Source of the DNA: SAR86 cluster bacterium
GTDB lineage: Bacteria > Pseudomonadota > Gammaproteobacteria > Magnimaribacterales > Magnimaribacteraceae
Assembly (NCBI GenBank): GCA_022447065.1
Contig: JAKUUM010000010.1
Span: 1-62,615 of the forward strand
Direction: 5' to 3'
DNA: 62,615 bases
Shown here: positions 45,181 through 55,289 of the stretch, in pieces
Numbering within the stretch: the first letter of the stretch is position 1
How the letters are laid out: each line of letters begins with the position of its first letter
The notes under the pieces: generated by a model
What the model saw: the letters and a program-made list of their open reading frames with translations, nothing else
Told to the model about the DNA's origin: nothing
The model's database searches: none
Translations under genes and position numbers: made by a program

Positions 45181-45967
45181 TATCTTCTAGCGAACCCATC
45201 GCCGTGATGTTAAATCCTGCATCTACATAAAGAGTCTCTCCAGTGACTCCACTAGCTAATTCTGAAGCTAAGAAAGTAGCAGCCTTACCAACTTCTTCAA
45301 TAGAGACATTCCTTCCCAAGGGAGCTCTGTTAGCGTTATAAGAAAGCATTTTTCTGAAATTTTTCACACCTGAGGCTGCCAACGTCTTTATTGGACCAGC
45401 CGATATGGCATTGACCCGATGACCCTCTTTACCTAAGGAAACAGCTAAAAAACGCACGCTAGCTTCTAAACTTGCTTTTGCTAATCCCATGACATTGTAA
45501 TTAGGTAAGGTCTTTTGTGATCCCAGATAAGTAAGTGTAATTAAAGAGCCCTTTCTTCCTTTCATGGACTCTTTACCAGCCTTTGCAAGGGCAACAAAAC
45601 TATAGGCACTGATGTCGTGCGCAATTTTAAAACCTTCCCTGGTGGTTACATCTACAAAGTTACCGTTCAGTTCATTAGAAGGAGCAAAGCCTACCGCATG
45701 AACAATACAATCTACACCATCCCAATCGTTTTCTAGTTCTGAAAAAACGCTATTGATCTCCTCATCATTTGCTACATCACAGGGTAAACAAATGTCAGAA
45801 TTCCACTCTTTTGCTAAAGATTTTACTTTTCTCTTGAATCTCTCATTTTGATACGTGAAAGCTAAGTTCGCCCCATACTTCGACATTGAAGATGCTATAC
45901 CACTAGCTATAGAATGCTTGTTAGCCACTCCTACTATCAAAATATTCTTATCTGTTAAAAGTGACAT
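45173..45967 (-). CDS. fabI: enoyl-ACP reductase FabI
   Basis: NADH-dependent last step of the fatty-acid elongation cycle. [21 protein letters not shown] contains the FabI cofactor loop (GVANKHSIA). The catalytic arrangement is Tyr in LTYLGS, then 10 residues on Tyr in NYNVMGLAK and 7 further Lys, the FabI spacing. [13 protein letters not shown] is the flexible substrate loop; triclosan-type inhibitors bind this family. ATG at 45967 gives 264 residues, matching E. coli (262); an in-frame GTG at 45982 would add five residues. Monocistronic. Confidence 0.95.
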   Translation of the reverse strand: MSLLTDKNILIVGVANKHSIASGIASSMSKYGANLAFTYQNERFKRKVKSLAKEWNSDICLPCDVANDEEINSVFSELENDWDGVDCIVHAVGFAPSNELNGNFVDVTTREGFKIAHDISAYSFVALAKAGKESMKGRKGSLITLTYLGSQKTLPNYNVMGLAKASLEASVRFLAVSLGKEGHRVNAISAGPIKTLAASGVKNFRKMLSYNANRAPLGRNVSIEEVGKAATFLASELASGVTGETLYVDAGFNITAMGSLEDIN

Positions 45968-46175
45968 ATTTTTATGGTTCACATTATATATGAACCCTGA
46001 TCGGTTTTATTTTTACATTTTTTAACGTTATAAAAAACCAAAAACCTTCATTACACAACACAGAATAACAAAAAAGTGGCAATGTATAGGCAATATGAGT
46101 ACAATTCAGGCATTATTAGGGCAGAACGTTTTTGTCCTTTATTTTTTATTTAACTAATAAGTTTTGGGGAGTTAT

Positions 46176-48992
46176 ATGAACACTAAAATTTTTAACTTAT
46201 TGAAGACACTTGCGTTTTCTGCATTAGTTCTGACGTTCTTTGCACCGTCAACACTAGTGGCACAAGATGATGAGGTTGAAGTAGAAGAAGTTGTTGTAAC
46301 CGGATCAAGGATTAAGAGGGATACAATTAACTCGGCTTCGGTTGTAACTACAATCACAGCTGAAGAAATCGAGCAAAGCCAGGCTCTTATTACGGCTGAT
46401 ATTCTTAGACTTTCTACCTACAATACCTTTGGTTCTTATCCTTCTACAGCTGGGAATAGCGCTATGTCTAACACCACCATAAGTCTTAGAGGCCTTGGTG
46501 GAGGAAGAACTTTAGTTCTTATCGATGGCAGAAGACTACCAGGGTCACCACATTTAGGTGGAGCTGGTGCTGCTAATATCAACTTAATACCTACGGTTTC
46601 AGTGGATCGTATTGAAATACTTGCTGACGGAGCATCTTCCGTATACGGATCTGATGCGATTGCTGGTGTTGTTAATGTGATCACCAAGAAAGGCTTTGAT
46701 GGATTGGATATTCAAGTCACATCCGGAGAACGGACAAGAGACGATGGAGTGGAGAATTCTGTTTCCTTGCTCTACGGGTCTACAAACGAAAAAGGTTATG
46801 TCACGGTAGCTCTGGAACACGATGAAAGAGATGAAATTTATCTCAAGGACAGATGGTACACCGCTGCTAGGGCTTCGGACCAAAACGGTGATGGCGTCAT
46901 TGACCTTTACTTTGAAACTTATGGATTAAGCTGGTATTCAAGAAACCTAGCGGATCCAGTTACGGGTAATATTGCAGCTGCACCTACGTGTACAGGTAAT
47001 ATAGATGGATCCACAACTCCATGGTGGGGACCTAATTTTGGTGGGGCTGCTTTTGGACAAGGGGCTACAACCACGGGTTCTTATGCTGGAGCTCAACCTA
47101 GAGGTATTTGTGGATACGCTTGGGCTGATATTATGGTTCAAGAAGCTGGAATGTTTCGAGATACCTTTACTACAAATATAGAGCACGCAATTAATGACAA
47201 GCTTACTTTTTACAGTAGAGCAACTTTTGTAAGAAATGAGTCCGTAGGACGTTTTGCACCTCCTGCGGCCAGTTATCCTGGCATTCTACCTTCTGATCCT
47301 GCCAACCCTTATGACGTAGCCGTTACGGGTTACTGGCGATGGACAGAAATTGGAAACAGGGGTATGCACTTTGTTGATCAAATGTCTGATTTTGTGGGTG
47401 AACTAATCTACGAAGTAAATGATAGAGTAGAGATTATAGTTAGCCATCAAGTTAACAAGATGTACATGACCGACATCGGCAGGTATTACCTCGACTATGC
47501 TGGTCTTGCTTCTAATTTATATTACGAGATACCTTTTGGATCTGTAGATGGTCTTTATGCATTGTCTGCTACAACCGTTGTTGAGTACGATAACCATTAT
47601 GAAAAGGATGAAATAACTGCTCAAATCAATGACCTCTTTGAGCTCCCTGGAGGTCCAGTGGATATGCTCATCGGTTATGAAGGTTTTGATAACATCTATA
47701 GTGCAGCCTATGACAAACACTCTGAGGGTGGTTATGTTGGAGGATCTGCAGGTAATTCAGGAAAAGGTACCAGATCCGTGGATTCTTACTTCGGTGAAAT
47801 ACTGTTCCCTGTAATGGCCGGTCTTGAGCTAAACGCATCATTTAGAAGTGATGATTACGATGACGTTGGCGCCAACGACTCTTTCAAAGTAGGAGTTTTA
47901 TGGGAAGGCAATAGAGGCACAATCGTAAAGGGCAACTTTGGAGAAGGCTTCAGAGCACCTTCCATGGATACTCTTTATGGGGTTACCACATTTAGTGCGA
48001 ACACAGCTACAGACTATTTGGCTTGTGCTAATGCTGGTGTCTCTCAAAGCGCATGTGCTTCGAAACAGGTATCAACTTTGATAACTTCTAACCCAAATCT
48101 TTCAGCTGAAACTTCAGAAGCCACTGTTTTCAGTGTGGCTCAAGATATGGGTGCGTTAACGCCTGCTTTAGACAACGTGAGCGTTAGAGTTGACTGGTAC
48201 AACATCACTATGTTTGATTTGATATCTTCAGTCTCAACTCAAGACGTCCTGTATTCTGACTTTACCAACGGTAATCTTTTAACCAACAATTATGAGTATT
48301 ATGCTCAGGGTGGCCTTAAGGGAGATGGATCAGCTGCTGGAGCACCAGTTGGCACAGGCACTAGTAATGTCTGTCCTGCAGGTGCAACATATGTCAAGAG
48401 GTTGGGTGTATCAGATTCTCTTTATACCATTAGAAGTTGTGCTAACGGCAGAATAGACTACGTTGGTGCAAGTTATGCTAACCAAGGAGAATACGAAGTA
48501 GAAGGTTATGATATTTTCGTTGACTACACTGTTGAAGTTGGCGGCGGGGACTTAGACCTTAGTCTTGACTATTCTAAAGTTACTGATTACGGCGGAGCTC
48601 CATTCATTGGTAGTAGTGCTCATCAGAACAACGTTGGGTTTAATGGACTCCCGGAGCAGAGGTATAACCTACGTCTAGCCTACACTTGGGGAAATTATGG
48701 AGTTTCTGTGACTAATCGTCATATTGGAGACTTTGCTTTCAATAGTAATTGTGCTGCAGATGAGGATGGTGGTATTTGTACAAAAGAAGGACCTTACCAA
48801 GACAAGTATGACACCATAGACATTCAACTCAGAGCGGACTTTGATAAGTACGGCAGGATTAGTGTTGGTATCATTAACGCTTCTGATAAAGACCCACTAC
48901 CTGATAAAGGTGGTGTTAACTACGATAGTTATACCGGTCTTTACGACAACAGAGGTAAAGTAACCTATGTGAAATGGAAAATTAGTTTCTAA
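46176..48992 (+). CDS. TonB-dependent outer-membrane receptor
   Basis: Outer-membrane active transporter, 938 residues from the ATG at 46176, chosen because TTGGGGAG lies 6-13 bases upstream and a signal peptide (hydrophobic residues 7-26, STLVAQDD) follows. The mature start EVEEVVVTGSRIKR is the TonB-box/plug entry. The plug ends with RIEILADGASSVYGSDAIAGVVN; the barrel has the GEGFRAPSMDTLYG segment and closes with ...YVKWKISF, ending in the Phe typical of barrel insertion. It belongs to the same broad type as the first receptor. Opp peptide-uptake genes follow, so a peptide substrate is a reasonable guess. Confidence 0.94.
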   Translation: MNTKIFNLLKTLAFSALVLTFFAPSTLVAQDDEVEVEEVVVTGSRIKRDTINSASVVTTITAEEIEQSQALITADILRLSTYNTFGSYPSTAGNSAMSNTTISLRGLGGGRTLVLIDGRRLPGSPHLGGAGAANINLIPTVSVDRIEILADGASSVYGSDAIAGVVNVITKKGFDGLDIQVTSGERTRDDGVENSVSLLYGSTNEKGYVTVALEHDERDEIYLKDRWYTAARASDQNGDGVIDLYFETYGLSWYSRNLADPVTGNIAAAPTCTGNIDGSTTPWWGPNFGGAAFGQGATTTGSYAGAQPRGICGYAWADIMVQEAGMFRDTFTTNIEHAINDKLTFYSRATFVRNESVGRFAPPAASYPGILPSDPANPYDVAVTGYWRWTEIGNRGMHFVDQMSDFVGELIYEVNDRVEIIVSHQVNKMYMTDIGRYYLDYAGLASNLYYEIPFGSVDGLYALSATTVVEYDNHYEKDEITAQINDLFELPGGPVDMLIGYEGFDNIYSAAYDKHSEGGYVGGSAGNSGKGTRSVDSYFGEILFPVMAGLELNASFRSDDYDDVGANDSFKVGVLWEGNRGTIVKGNFGEGFRAPSMDTLYGVTTFSANTATDYLACANAGVSQSACASKQVSTLITSNPNLSAETSEATVFSVAQDMGALTPALDNVSVRVDWYNITMFDLISSVSTQDVLYSDFTNGNLLTNNYEYYAQGGLKGDGSAAGAPVGTGTSNVCPAGATYVKRLGVSDSLYTIRSCANGRIDYVGASYANQGEYEVEGYDIFVDYTVEVGGGDLDLSLDYSKVTDYGGAPFIGSSAHQNNVGFNGLPEQRYNLRLAYTWGNYGVSVTNRHIGDFAFNSNCAADEDGGICTKEGPYQDKYDTIDIQLRADFDKYGRISVGIINASDKDPLPDKGGVNYDSYTGLYDNRGKVTYVKWKISF

Positions 48993-49010
48993 TTTTATTA
49001 GGTTTTATAA

Positions 49011-49035
49011 AGGGGCGGTTTTACCGCCCCTTTTT
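49011..49035 (+). terminator. intrinsic terminator of the second TonB-receptor gene
   Basis: GGGGCGG (49012-49018) and CCGCCCC (49024-49030) form a perfect 7-bp stem around a TTTTA loop, followed by five T, 19 bases after the stop. Confidence 0.92.
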
Positions 49036-49140
49036 ATTGTCCAAATTAAAAAACTAACCCTCCGTTTTGACTTAATAGTTAAAGCGATCTAATTAATAAA
49101 TGATAAAATAAATTTATAAATCATACTGACAACCCCATCC

Positions 49141-50754
49141 ATGAAACTTAGAAATCTTTTCTATCTCAGTGTAGTTCTGTTTTTTGCATCTTGTGGGGAT
49201 TCAGAGTCAATAGTAGATTCTGCTCTGAAAGATCAGATTTTACTTTTAGGTAATGGAACCGAGCCACAGGATTTAGATCCGCATACAGTTACTGGTGTTC
49301 CCGAACATAAAATACTTTTGTCTTTAATGGAAGGACTAGTAACAAGACATCCAGAGGGAAAGGGCTCTGTTCCGGGCGTGGCTGAGAGATGGGTTATTTC
49401 TGAAGATGGAAAGGAATATACTTTTTATTTAAATAAAAAAGCTAAATGGTCCAACGGAGATTCTGTGACTGCGAATGACTTTGTTTATTCGTGGAAAAGA
49501 ATTCTTATGCCTAGTATGGCTGCTCTATATGCTGACATGCTTTATGTAGTTAAAAATGCAGAAGCATACAATAGAGGTGAGATAGGAGACTTTACCCAAG
49601 TCGGAGTTAAAGCAATAGATGATTTTACTCTTAAGGTTAGCTTAAATAACTCTACCCCTTATTTCTTAGCACTACTTAGTCACTATTCGACCTGGCCGGT
49701 TCACAAGCCAACAATAGAAAAATTTGGTGAGATCGATACCAGAGGAACGAAATGGACAAGACCTGAGAATTTTGTTGGAAATGGTCCTTATCTCTTAGCG
49801 GAATGGAAATTAAATGACGTCATCATCGTTAAGAAAAACCCTTTATATTGGAACGCAGGGATCGTTACCATAAAGGAGATTAGGTTCTACGCAAGTGACA
49901 ATGACACTACAGAAGATTTAAGGTATAGAGCCGGACAGCTACACCTGCTAAATACAGTTAAAATAACAAAAATTCAGAGTTACAAAACCAAATATCCAGA
50001 CCAAATTCATATAGACCCTTATTTCGGCACTTATTACTACAGAATAAATACTAAAAGAGAACATTTAAAAGACAAAAGATTTAGACAGGCTCTATCTTAT
50101 GCCATAAATAGAAAGGAGATAGTGGAAACTATTACAAGGGGAGAACAAGCACCTGCTTTTTCATTTAGTCCTCCAGATCCAGCTAACTTTTATCCCTCTA
50201 CAAAATTAGAATTTAATCCTTCTAAGTCAGAAGAACTGTTTAAGGAAATGGGTTATGGAGTAAGTAAGGAGCTTCCTAAACTAGAGATTCTTTACAATAC
50301 AAGCGAGGGTCACCAGAAGTTAGCCGAGGCTGTACAGTCTATGTGGAAAGAATATCTTGGACTTGAAGTAGAGTTAGTAAATGTTGACTGGAAGACGTAT
50401 TTAGACAGAGAAAAAAATGCAGATTTCTTAATATCTAGGGCTGGATGGATAGGGGATTACCCTGATCCAAATTCATTTCTAGACATGATGGTAACTGGGC
50501 GGGGCAACAATAAGACCAGTTGGAGCAATCTTGAGTATGACAACTTAATCAAAAAAGCAGCAAGTGCAACTTCAACTAACTTGAGAAATAGCTATTTTGA
50601 TAAAGCTGAACACATCTTGATGGATGAATTACCTTTAATACCCATTTATACCTACACGAGGGTTTACCTTCTTCATCCGTCTGTAAAAGGATATTATCCG
50701 AATATTTTGGATACCCACCCTTATCAATTTTTAAGGCTAGAAAACACTAATTAA
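49141..50754 (+). CDS. oppA: oligopeptide ABC transporter substrate-binding lipoprotein
   Basis: Periplasmic peptide-binding protein, 537 residues. Signal with lipobox FASC (Cys18), then GNGTEPQDLDPHTVTGVPEHK, EGLVTRHPEG, VPGVAERWVISEDGKEYTFYL (the SBP_bac_5 signature region), KKAKWSNGDSVTANDFVYSWKR and late ISRAGWIGDYPDPNSFLDMM. This is the OppA/MppA type. It leads the oppABC operon; the stop TAA shares its last base with the ATG of oppB. Confidence 0.93.
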   Translation: MKLRNLFYLSVVLFFASCGDSESIVDSALKDQILLLGNGTEPQDLDPHTVTGVPEHKILLSLMEGLVTRHPEGKGSVPGVAERWVISEDGKEYTFYLNKKAKWSNGDSVTANDFVYSWKRILMPSMAALYADMLYVVKNAEAYNRGEIGDFTQVGVKAIDDFTLKVSLNNSTPYFLALLSHYSTWPVHKPTIEKFGEIDTRGTKWTRPENFVGNGPYLLAEWKLNDVIIVKKNPLYWNAGIVTIKEIRFYASDNDTTEDLRYRAGQLHLLNTVKITKIQSYKTKYPDQIHIDPYFGTYYYRINTKREHLKDKRFRQALSYAINRKEIVETITRGEQAPAFSFSPPDPANFYPSTKLEFNPSKSEELFKEMGYGVSKELPKLEILYNTSEGHQKLAEAVQSMWKEYLGLEVELVNVDWKTYLDREKNADFLISRAGWIGDYPDPNSFLDMMVTGRGNNKTSWSNLEYDNLIKKAASATSTNLRNSYFDKAEHILMDELPLIPIYTYTRVYLLHPSVKGYYPNILDTHPYQFLRLENTN

Positions 50755-51686
50755 TGCTTAAGCTCATTCTGAATCGTCTCATGGTGTCGATACCAGTTTT
50801 ATTGGCCGTAGTTACTATCACTTTTTTTATGGTCCATGCTGCTCCGGGAGGCCCTTTTGATTTTGATAGAGTTGTATCTCCTGAAGTGATGGAGAAACTG
50901 AATGAAAAATATAATCTTGATGCTCCTCTCTACAAGCAATACTTTGATTACTTAGTTAGTGCAATTCAGGGAGATTTTGGACCTTCGTTTAGATATCCTG
51001 GAAGAACGGTTGCAGAAATGATAGCCATTGGTTTGCCAATTACTTTTGAATTGGCTATCTACTCAATTCTTTTTGCCACCTTCTTAGGCATAACTTTTGG
51101 TTCACTGGCAGCTTTAAAACAAAATACTTTGCTGGATTACATCCCAATGTCAATTTCAATGGCAGGTATTTGTATACCTTCAATCGTTCTTGGTCCTCTC
51201 TTAAGTCTAATTTTTGGAATTTGGATGGGGTGGTTACCGGTATCGGGTTGGGGAACTTATGCTGGAGATAAGCTTTTACCAGTTGTGACTTTAGGTACTG
51301 CTTATGCTGCCTATTGTGCAAGGCTAACCAGAGGTGGCATGCTTGAGATTTTAGGGCAAGACTTTATAAGAACTGCTAGAGCAAAAGGGCTTTCCGAGTT
51401 CAGAGTAGTGGTGGTTCATGCCTTAAGAGGAGGCCTTATACCCGTTGTCTCCTTTTTAGGACCAGCAATAGCAGGCCTGTTAGCCGGCTCTTTTGTTGTT
51501 GAAACAATCTTTGGAATACCAGGCTTAGGAAGGTTTTATGTCCAAGCAGCTTTCAATCGTGACTACACGATGATCTTAGGCACCTCTATTTTCTTTTCTG
51601 CTCTTATTATTCTATTTAATTTATTGGCTGATCTCCTAGGAGCTGCAATGGATCCGAGGGTCAGGGAAAGTTATTCAGATGAGTGA
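50754..51686 (+). CDS. oppB: oligopeptide ABC transporter permease OppB
   Basis: Inner-membrane permease with six predicted membrane segments, 310 residues. MLKLILNRLMVSIPVLLAVVTITF is the usual first helix region (quoted in part), then APGGPFD, SFRYPGRTV and the cytoplasmic EAA loop (about RTARAKGLSEFRVVVVHALRGG) that contacts the ATPase. Overlaps oppA by one base and oppC by eight, so translation is coupled. Confidence 0.94.
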   Translation: MLKLILNRLMVSIPVLLAVVTITFFMVHAAPGGPFDFDRVVSPEVMEKLNEKYNLDAPLYKQYFDYLVSAIQGDFGPSFRYPGRTVAEMIAIGLPITFELAIYSILFATFLGITFGSLAALKQNTLLDYIPMSISMAGICIPSIVLGPLLSLIFGIWMGWLPVSGWGTYAGDKLLPVVTLGTAYAAYCARLTRGGMLEILGQDFIRTARAKGLSEFRVVVVHALRGGLIPVVSFLGPAIAGLLAGSFVVETIFGIPGLGRFYVQAAFNRDYTMILGTSIFFSALIILFNLLADLLGAAMDPRVRESYSDE

Positions 51687-52542
51687 ATTGCTACAAATCT
51701 CTTCTATCTGGCAAGATGCAATCTTCAGGCTTAAGTCTAATAGATTGGCTGTATTTGGTGGCGTGTTCATTATCCTTTTGATTATTCTTGCAACCCTTAC
51801 TCCATGGATTGCACCTTATGATTATGCTCAACAAGATAGAGTCCTAGGACCAACTCCTCCCTCTTTTCAACATTTACTAGGAACTGATTATCTAGGAAGA
51901 GACTTGCTAACAAGACTGCTTTATGGAAGTCGAATTTCTCTCTTAGTAGGATTCATAGCAACCACGGTCGCTTTAATAATTGGAGTAACTTGGGGAACAG
52001 TAGCGGGCTATCTCGGAGGTTCCATTGACACCTGGATGATGCGTATCGTTGACACCCTTTATGGAATCCCTTTCATTATTTTAATTATTCTTTTGATGGT
52101 GGTCTTTGGCAGGAGCCTGGTTTTAATGTTTATGGCTATTGGTGCAGTTGAATGGTTGACAATGGCAAGAATAGTAAGAGCACAAGTTAATAGTTTAAAA
52201 CAAAGGGAGTTTGTTTTAGCTGCTAAAGCAATGGGAGTAAAAGAGACAACTATCATGACAAGACATTTGATCCCCAACACCTTAGGCCCTGTTATAGTTT
52301 ATGCAACTTTAACCGTTCCCCAGGTAATGCTTTTGGAGGCATTTCTTAGTTTCTTGGGATTAGGCGTTCAGGCTCCAATGAGTTCCTGGGGTCTCTTAAT
52401 TCGTGACGGAGCAGTATCTATGGAAGAGAGTTGGTGGCTGTTAGTTTTTCCTGCTGTTATATTTTCAACTACTTTATTTTCTTTAAATTTCTTAGGCGAT
52501 GGATTAAGAGATGCCTTGGATCCTAGAATGGGTCCTAATTAG
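51679..52542 (+). CDS. oppC: oligopeptide ABC transporter permease OppC
   Basis: Second permease subunit, 287 residues, about six membrane segments. The N-terminal IWQDAIFRLKSNRLAVFGG, HLLGTDYLGRDLLTRLLYGSR, the EAA loop VLAAKAMGVKETTIMTRHLIPN and the C-terminal NFLGDGLRDALDPRM are all standard. The operon ends here: no OppD/OppF ATPase genes follow, only the convergent mltD after 6 bases. The ATPases must be encoded elsewhere. Confidence 0.94.
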   Translation: MSELLQISSIWQDAIFRLKSNRLAVFGGVFIILLIILATLTPWIAPYDYAQQDRVLGPTPPSFQHLLGTDYLGRDLLTRLLYGSRISLLVGFIATTVALIIGVTWGTVAGYLGGSIDTWMMRIVDTLYGIPFIILIILLMVVFGRSLVLMFMAIGAVEWLTMARIVRAQVNSLKQREFVLAAKAMGVKETTIMTRHLIPNTLGPVIVYATLTVPQVMLLEAFLSFLGLGVQAPMSSWGLLIRDGAVSMEESWWLLVFPAVIFSTTLFSLNFLGDGLRDALDPRMGPN

Positions 52543-52548
52543 ACCAAA

Positions 52549-54042
52549 CTAACTGTCGACACCCGCATCAAGAATTACTTTTAAAACTTGACCAGGGAAA
52601 ATAAATTCTGGACTCTTTAGTTCATTCCATGCCTGAATATCTTTAACTTTAATTCCAAATCTAGAACTTATTCTGGATAAGGTATCTCCGGTTTTCACGG
52701 GATAAAGTAGTGTTCTAGTCTTTCTATTTGGTGTTTTACCTCTAACTCTTTCGTCTTTAGAGAAGATCTTGATTTTTTGACCTATTTGTAAAGGGCTGGT
52801 GAGATTTAAGTTATTCCATAAAGAAATATCCTGAATAGTAACTCCGTATTTTCTGGATATTCCCCAGAAAGTATCTCCTTTAACAACTTTATATGTTCTT
52901 GCTCTTGGTACAAAAGTTTGAACCCATGCTGGACCCCTGGGGACCATCATTTCTTGTCCTGCATATATCAGATCACTCTCCAGCTGATTAATTTCCATTA
53001 ATACTGCAACCTCTATACTGTATTGCTTCGCTATTTTTGTTAGATTATCGCCTCTTTTAATTTTATACCTATCCCATTTAACTAGCTCTACTTCATCCAG
53101 AGATGAGAGTTGTATCAAAAACCTATCAGCGACTCCGGTGGGTAATAAAAGATAATGCGGTCCACTGGGATCTGTTGCCCATTGACTAAACCCAGGATTA
53201 AGTTCGTATATTGCTTCTGGAGTCAAGCCTGCTAAGTCAGCAGCTTGCATTAAATCAACTTGTCCTGGAATTTCAACTTTTGTGAAATAAGCTCTATTAG
53301 CTATTGAAGGCAAGGTTACACCAAACGAACTTGGATGTTTAATTAGTTCGCAAAGTACAAGTAACTTAGGTACATACTCAGAAGTTTCTTTAGGTAAATT
53401 TAAAGACCAAAAATCTAATGGTTTAGCCTCTCTTTTATTTTCTCTAATGGCTCTACGTACTCTAGAAGGTCCAGCATTGTAGGCAGCAATAGCTAGGAGC
53501 CAATCATTGTCAAATTTTTCATGCAAATAAATTAAGAAACTAAAAGCTGCCTCCGTTGAAGCAATTACATCTCTCTTCCCGTCATACCACCAATTCGTTT
53601 TAAGTCCCCATTCTCTGCCGGTGGAAGGAAGAAATTGCCACATTCCTGTTGCTCCGTAAACAGATTGAGCATATGGATCAAACTCACTTTCTACAAAGGG
53701 TAAAAGAGCAAGTTCTGCAGGTATACCCAATTCTTCAGCCCTTTTTACAGTATGGAAAAGATAGCGCTGTCCAGATTGACTAAGTCTGTTTACTGCGTGT
53801 TGATTGTTTACAAACCTCTTCCTGAATACCTCTGAATCTGCATAATCTTCAGGTATGGTAAAAGTTAGATCTTTTCTCACTCTATCCCAAAGGTCGAAAG
53901 GTTTCTGATTTATGGTAACTTCAACTACTTTTGGATCTGAGTCGGCCAAGTCGTTGTCTTCAGCTAAAACTAGATTCTTTGATTCAAGACTTGCATAGCT
54001 TCCTAAGAAAGAAAGAATTAGAACTAAAATCCATTTAGTCAT
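52549..54042 (-). CDS. mltD: membrane-bound lytic transglycosylase D-like with three LysM domains
   Basis: Cuts peptidoglycan between MurNAc and GlcNAc in the periplasm. The signal peptide (residues 1-20) has no convincing lipobox. SLT domain with catalytic Glu118 in PFVESEFDP, GATGMWQFLPSTGREWG and AIAAYNAGPSRVRRAI. Three LysM repeats close the protein (YKIKRGDNLTKIAKQYSI, YKVVKGDTFWGISRKYGV and YPVKTGDTLSRISSRFGI regions). 497 residues; E. coli MltD (452) has two LysM. Divergent from rnhA by 87 bases, as in many gammaproteobacteria. Confidence 0.92.
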   Translation of the reverse strand: MTKWILVLILSFLGSYASLESKNLVLAEDNDLADSDPKVVEVTINQKPFDLWDRVRKDLTFTIPEDYADSEVFRKRFVNNQHAVNRLSQSGQRYLFHTVKRAEELGIPAELALLPFVESEFDPYAQSVYGATGMWQFLPSTGREWGLKTNWWYDGKRDVIASTEAAFSFLIYLHEKFDNDWLLAIAAYNAGPSRVRRAIRENKREAKPLDFWSLNLPKETSEYVPKLLVLCELIKHPSSFGVTLPSIANRAYFTKVEIPGQVDLMQAADLAGLTPEAIYELNPGFSQWATDPSGPHYLLLPTGVADRFLIQLSSLDEVELVKWDRYKIKRGDNLTKIAKQYSIEVAVLMEINQLESDLIYAGQEMMVPRGPAWVQTFVPRARTYKVVKGDTFWGISRKYGVTIQDISLWNNLNLTSPLQIGQKIKIFSKDERVRGKTPNRKTRTLLYPVKTGDTLSRISSRFGIKVKDIQAWNELKSPEFIFPGQVLKVILDAGVDS

Positions 54043-54129
54043 GAGGTTTCATTTTAAAAAAGATTTGTTTCTACCATTCTTCATGAAAATATAATGCCAA
54101 ATGTATACTACAATTAGGTCTAAGACTAT

Positions 54130-54561
54130 ATGAATCGAATAGAAATTTTTACAGATGGAGCGTGTCGAGGAAACCCAGGCAAAGGTGGTTGGGGAGCTTT
54201 CATAAGGTCTAATGGCAAGGAGGAGTCTATTTACGGCGGAGAGAATGACACCACCAATAACATTATGGAATTAACTGCGGCAATTAAGGCTTTAGAGTAC
54301 TTGCCTGAAAATTCTCGGGTAGTTCTTACTACAGACAGTAAGTACGTAGTGCAAGGCATTACTGAATGGATAGAAAATTGGAAATCTAGAGGATGGAAAA
54401 CTGCGGCTAAAAAACCTGTTCTCAACAAAGAGTTATGGCAAAGATTGGATCACTTAACAAGCCTACATTCTATTGAGTGGCAATGGGTAAAAGGTCACAG
54501 CGGGCACAGAGAAAACGAAATCGCTGACCAACTCGCAAACACAGGAATAGATGACCTTTAA
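54130..54561 (+). CDS. rnhA: ribonuclease HI
   Basis: Removes RNA from RNA-DNA hybrids. 143 residues with [15 protein letters not shown] (Asp9), the catalytic Glu in [24 protein letters not shown] and [18 protein letters not shown] with the last catalytic Asp. Normal length. dnaQ starts 2 bases after its stop; the rnhA-dnaQ pair is conserved in gammaproteobacteria. Confidence 0.97.
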   Translation: MNRIEIFTDGACRGNPGKGGWGAFIRSNGKEESIYGGENDTTNNIMELTAAIKALEYLPENSRVVLTTDSKYVVQGITEWIENWKSRGWKTAAKKPVLNKELWQRLDHLTSLHSIEWQWVKGHSGHRENEIADQLANTGIDDL

Positions 54562-54563
54562 CC

Positions 54564-55289
54564 ATGGGTAGGCAAATAGTATTAGATACAGAGACCACAG
54601 GAATTGATTTTAAATCAGGACATAGGGTAATAGAGATAGGTTGCATCGAGATAATTAACAGGAGATTTACTGGTGCTGAATATCAGACTTATTTAAATCC
54701 GGATAGAGAAATAGATGAAGGGGCTGTCAAAGTACACGGTATTACTCTTGATTTCCTCAAAGATAAACCTAGATTTGTTGATGTTGCGAAAGAATTTCTT
54801 GAATTTATTAAAGACAGCGAACTGCTGATACACAATGCCGAATTTGATGTGGGGTTTCTCAACAACGAATTAAAGCTGTTACCAGAGAAGAGCTCACTTT
54901 TGGAAAACGTTACTGAAAAGATTACAGATACCTTAAAAATTGCCAGAGAAAAACACCCTGGACAACGAAACAGTTTAGACGCTCTGATACAAAGATACGA
55001 AGTTGAGGGTTACGATCGTGAATATCATGGGGCTCTAAAGGATGCAAAGATTTTAGGAGATGTATATTTAGCAATGACAGGAGGACAAAGTGATCTGTTA
55101 TTTGAAGATAATGCTCCGAAAATGTCTCAAGAGCATGATAATGGTCAAAGCAAATTAGTTTCGTCCCAAAAAGACAGTAAAACCCTCCTCACAGAATTGA
55201 CTGAAGCTGAAGAAAAAGAAAATTTAGATTACCTAAACAGAATGAAAGATGAAACTGGAGTGGAGCCAATTTGGTTAAAGAAGCAATGA
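54564..55289 (+). CDS. dnaQ: DNA polymerase III epsilon subunit
   Basis: Proofreading 3'-5' exonuclease of the replicative polymerase. 241 residues. DEDDh motifs: DTETTG (Asp8, Glu10), LLIHNAEFDVGFLNNEL, and HGALKDAKILGDVYL with the catalytic His/Asp. The C-terminal tail that binds DnaE is present but divergent. The end overlaps the gltX ATG (ATGA), so rnhA-dnaQ-gltX forms one operon. Confidence 0.95.
   Translation: MGRQIVLDTETTGIDFKSGHRVIEIGCIEIINRRFTGAEYQTYLNPDREIDEGAVKVHGITLDFLKDKPRFVDVAKEFLEFIKDSELLIHNAEFDVGFLNNELKLLPEKSSLLENVTEKITDTLKIAREKHPGQRNSLDALIQRYEVEGYDREYHGALKDAKILGDVYLAMTGGQSDLLFEDNAPKMSQEHDNGQSKLVSSQKDSKTLLTELTEAEEKENLDYLNRMKDETGVEPIWLKKQ

Noticed and set aside
46599-46883. 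Antisense frames of 60-130 codons inside clpB, ggt, lon, gltX and the TonB-receptor genes.
   Set aside because: They mirror the codon structure of strongly supported genes, lack ribosome-binding sites and show no recognisable domains.
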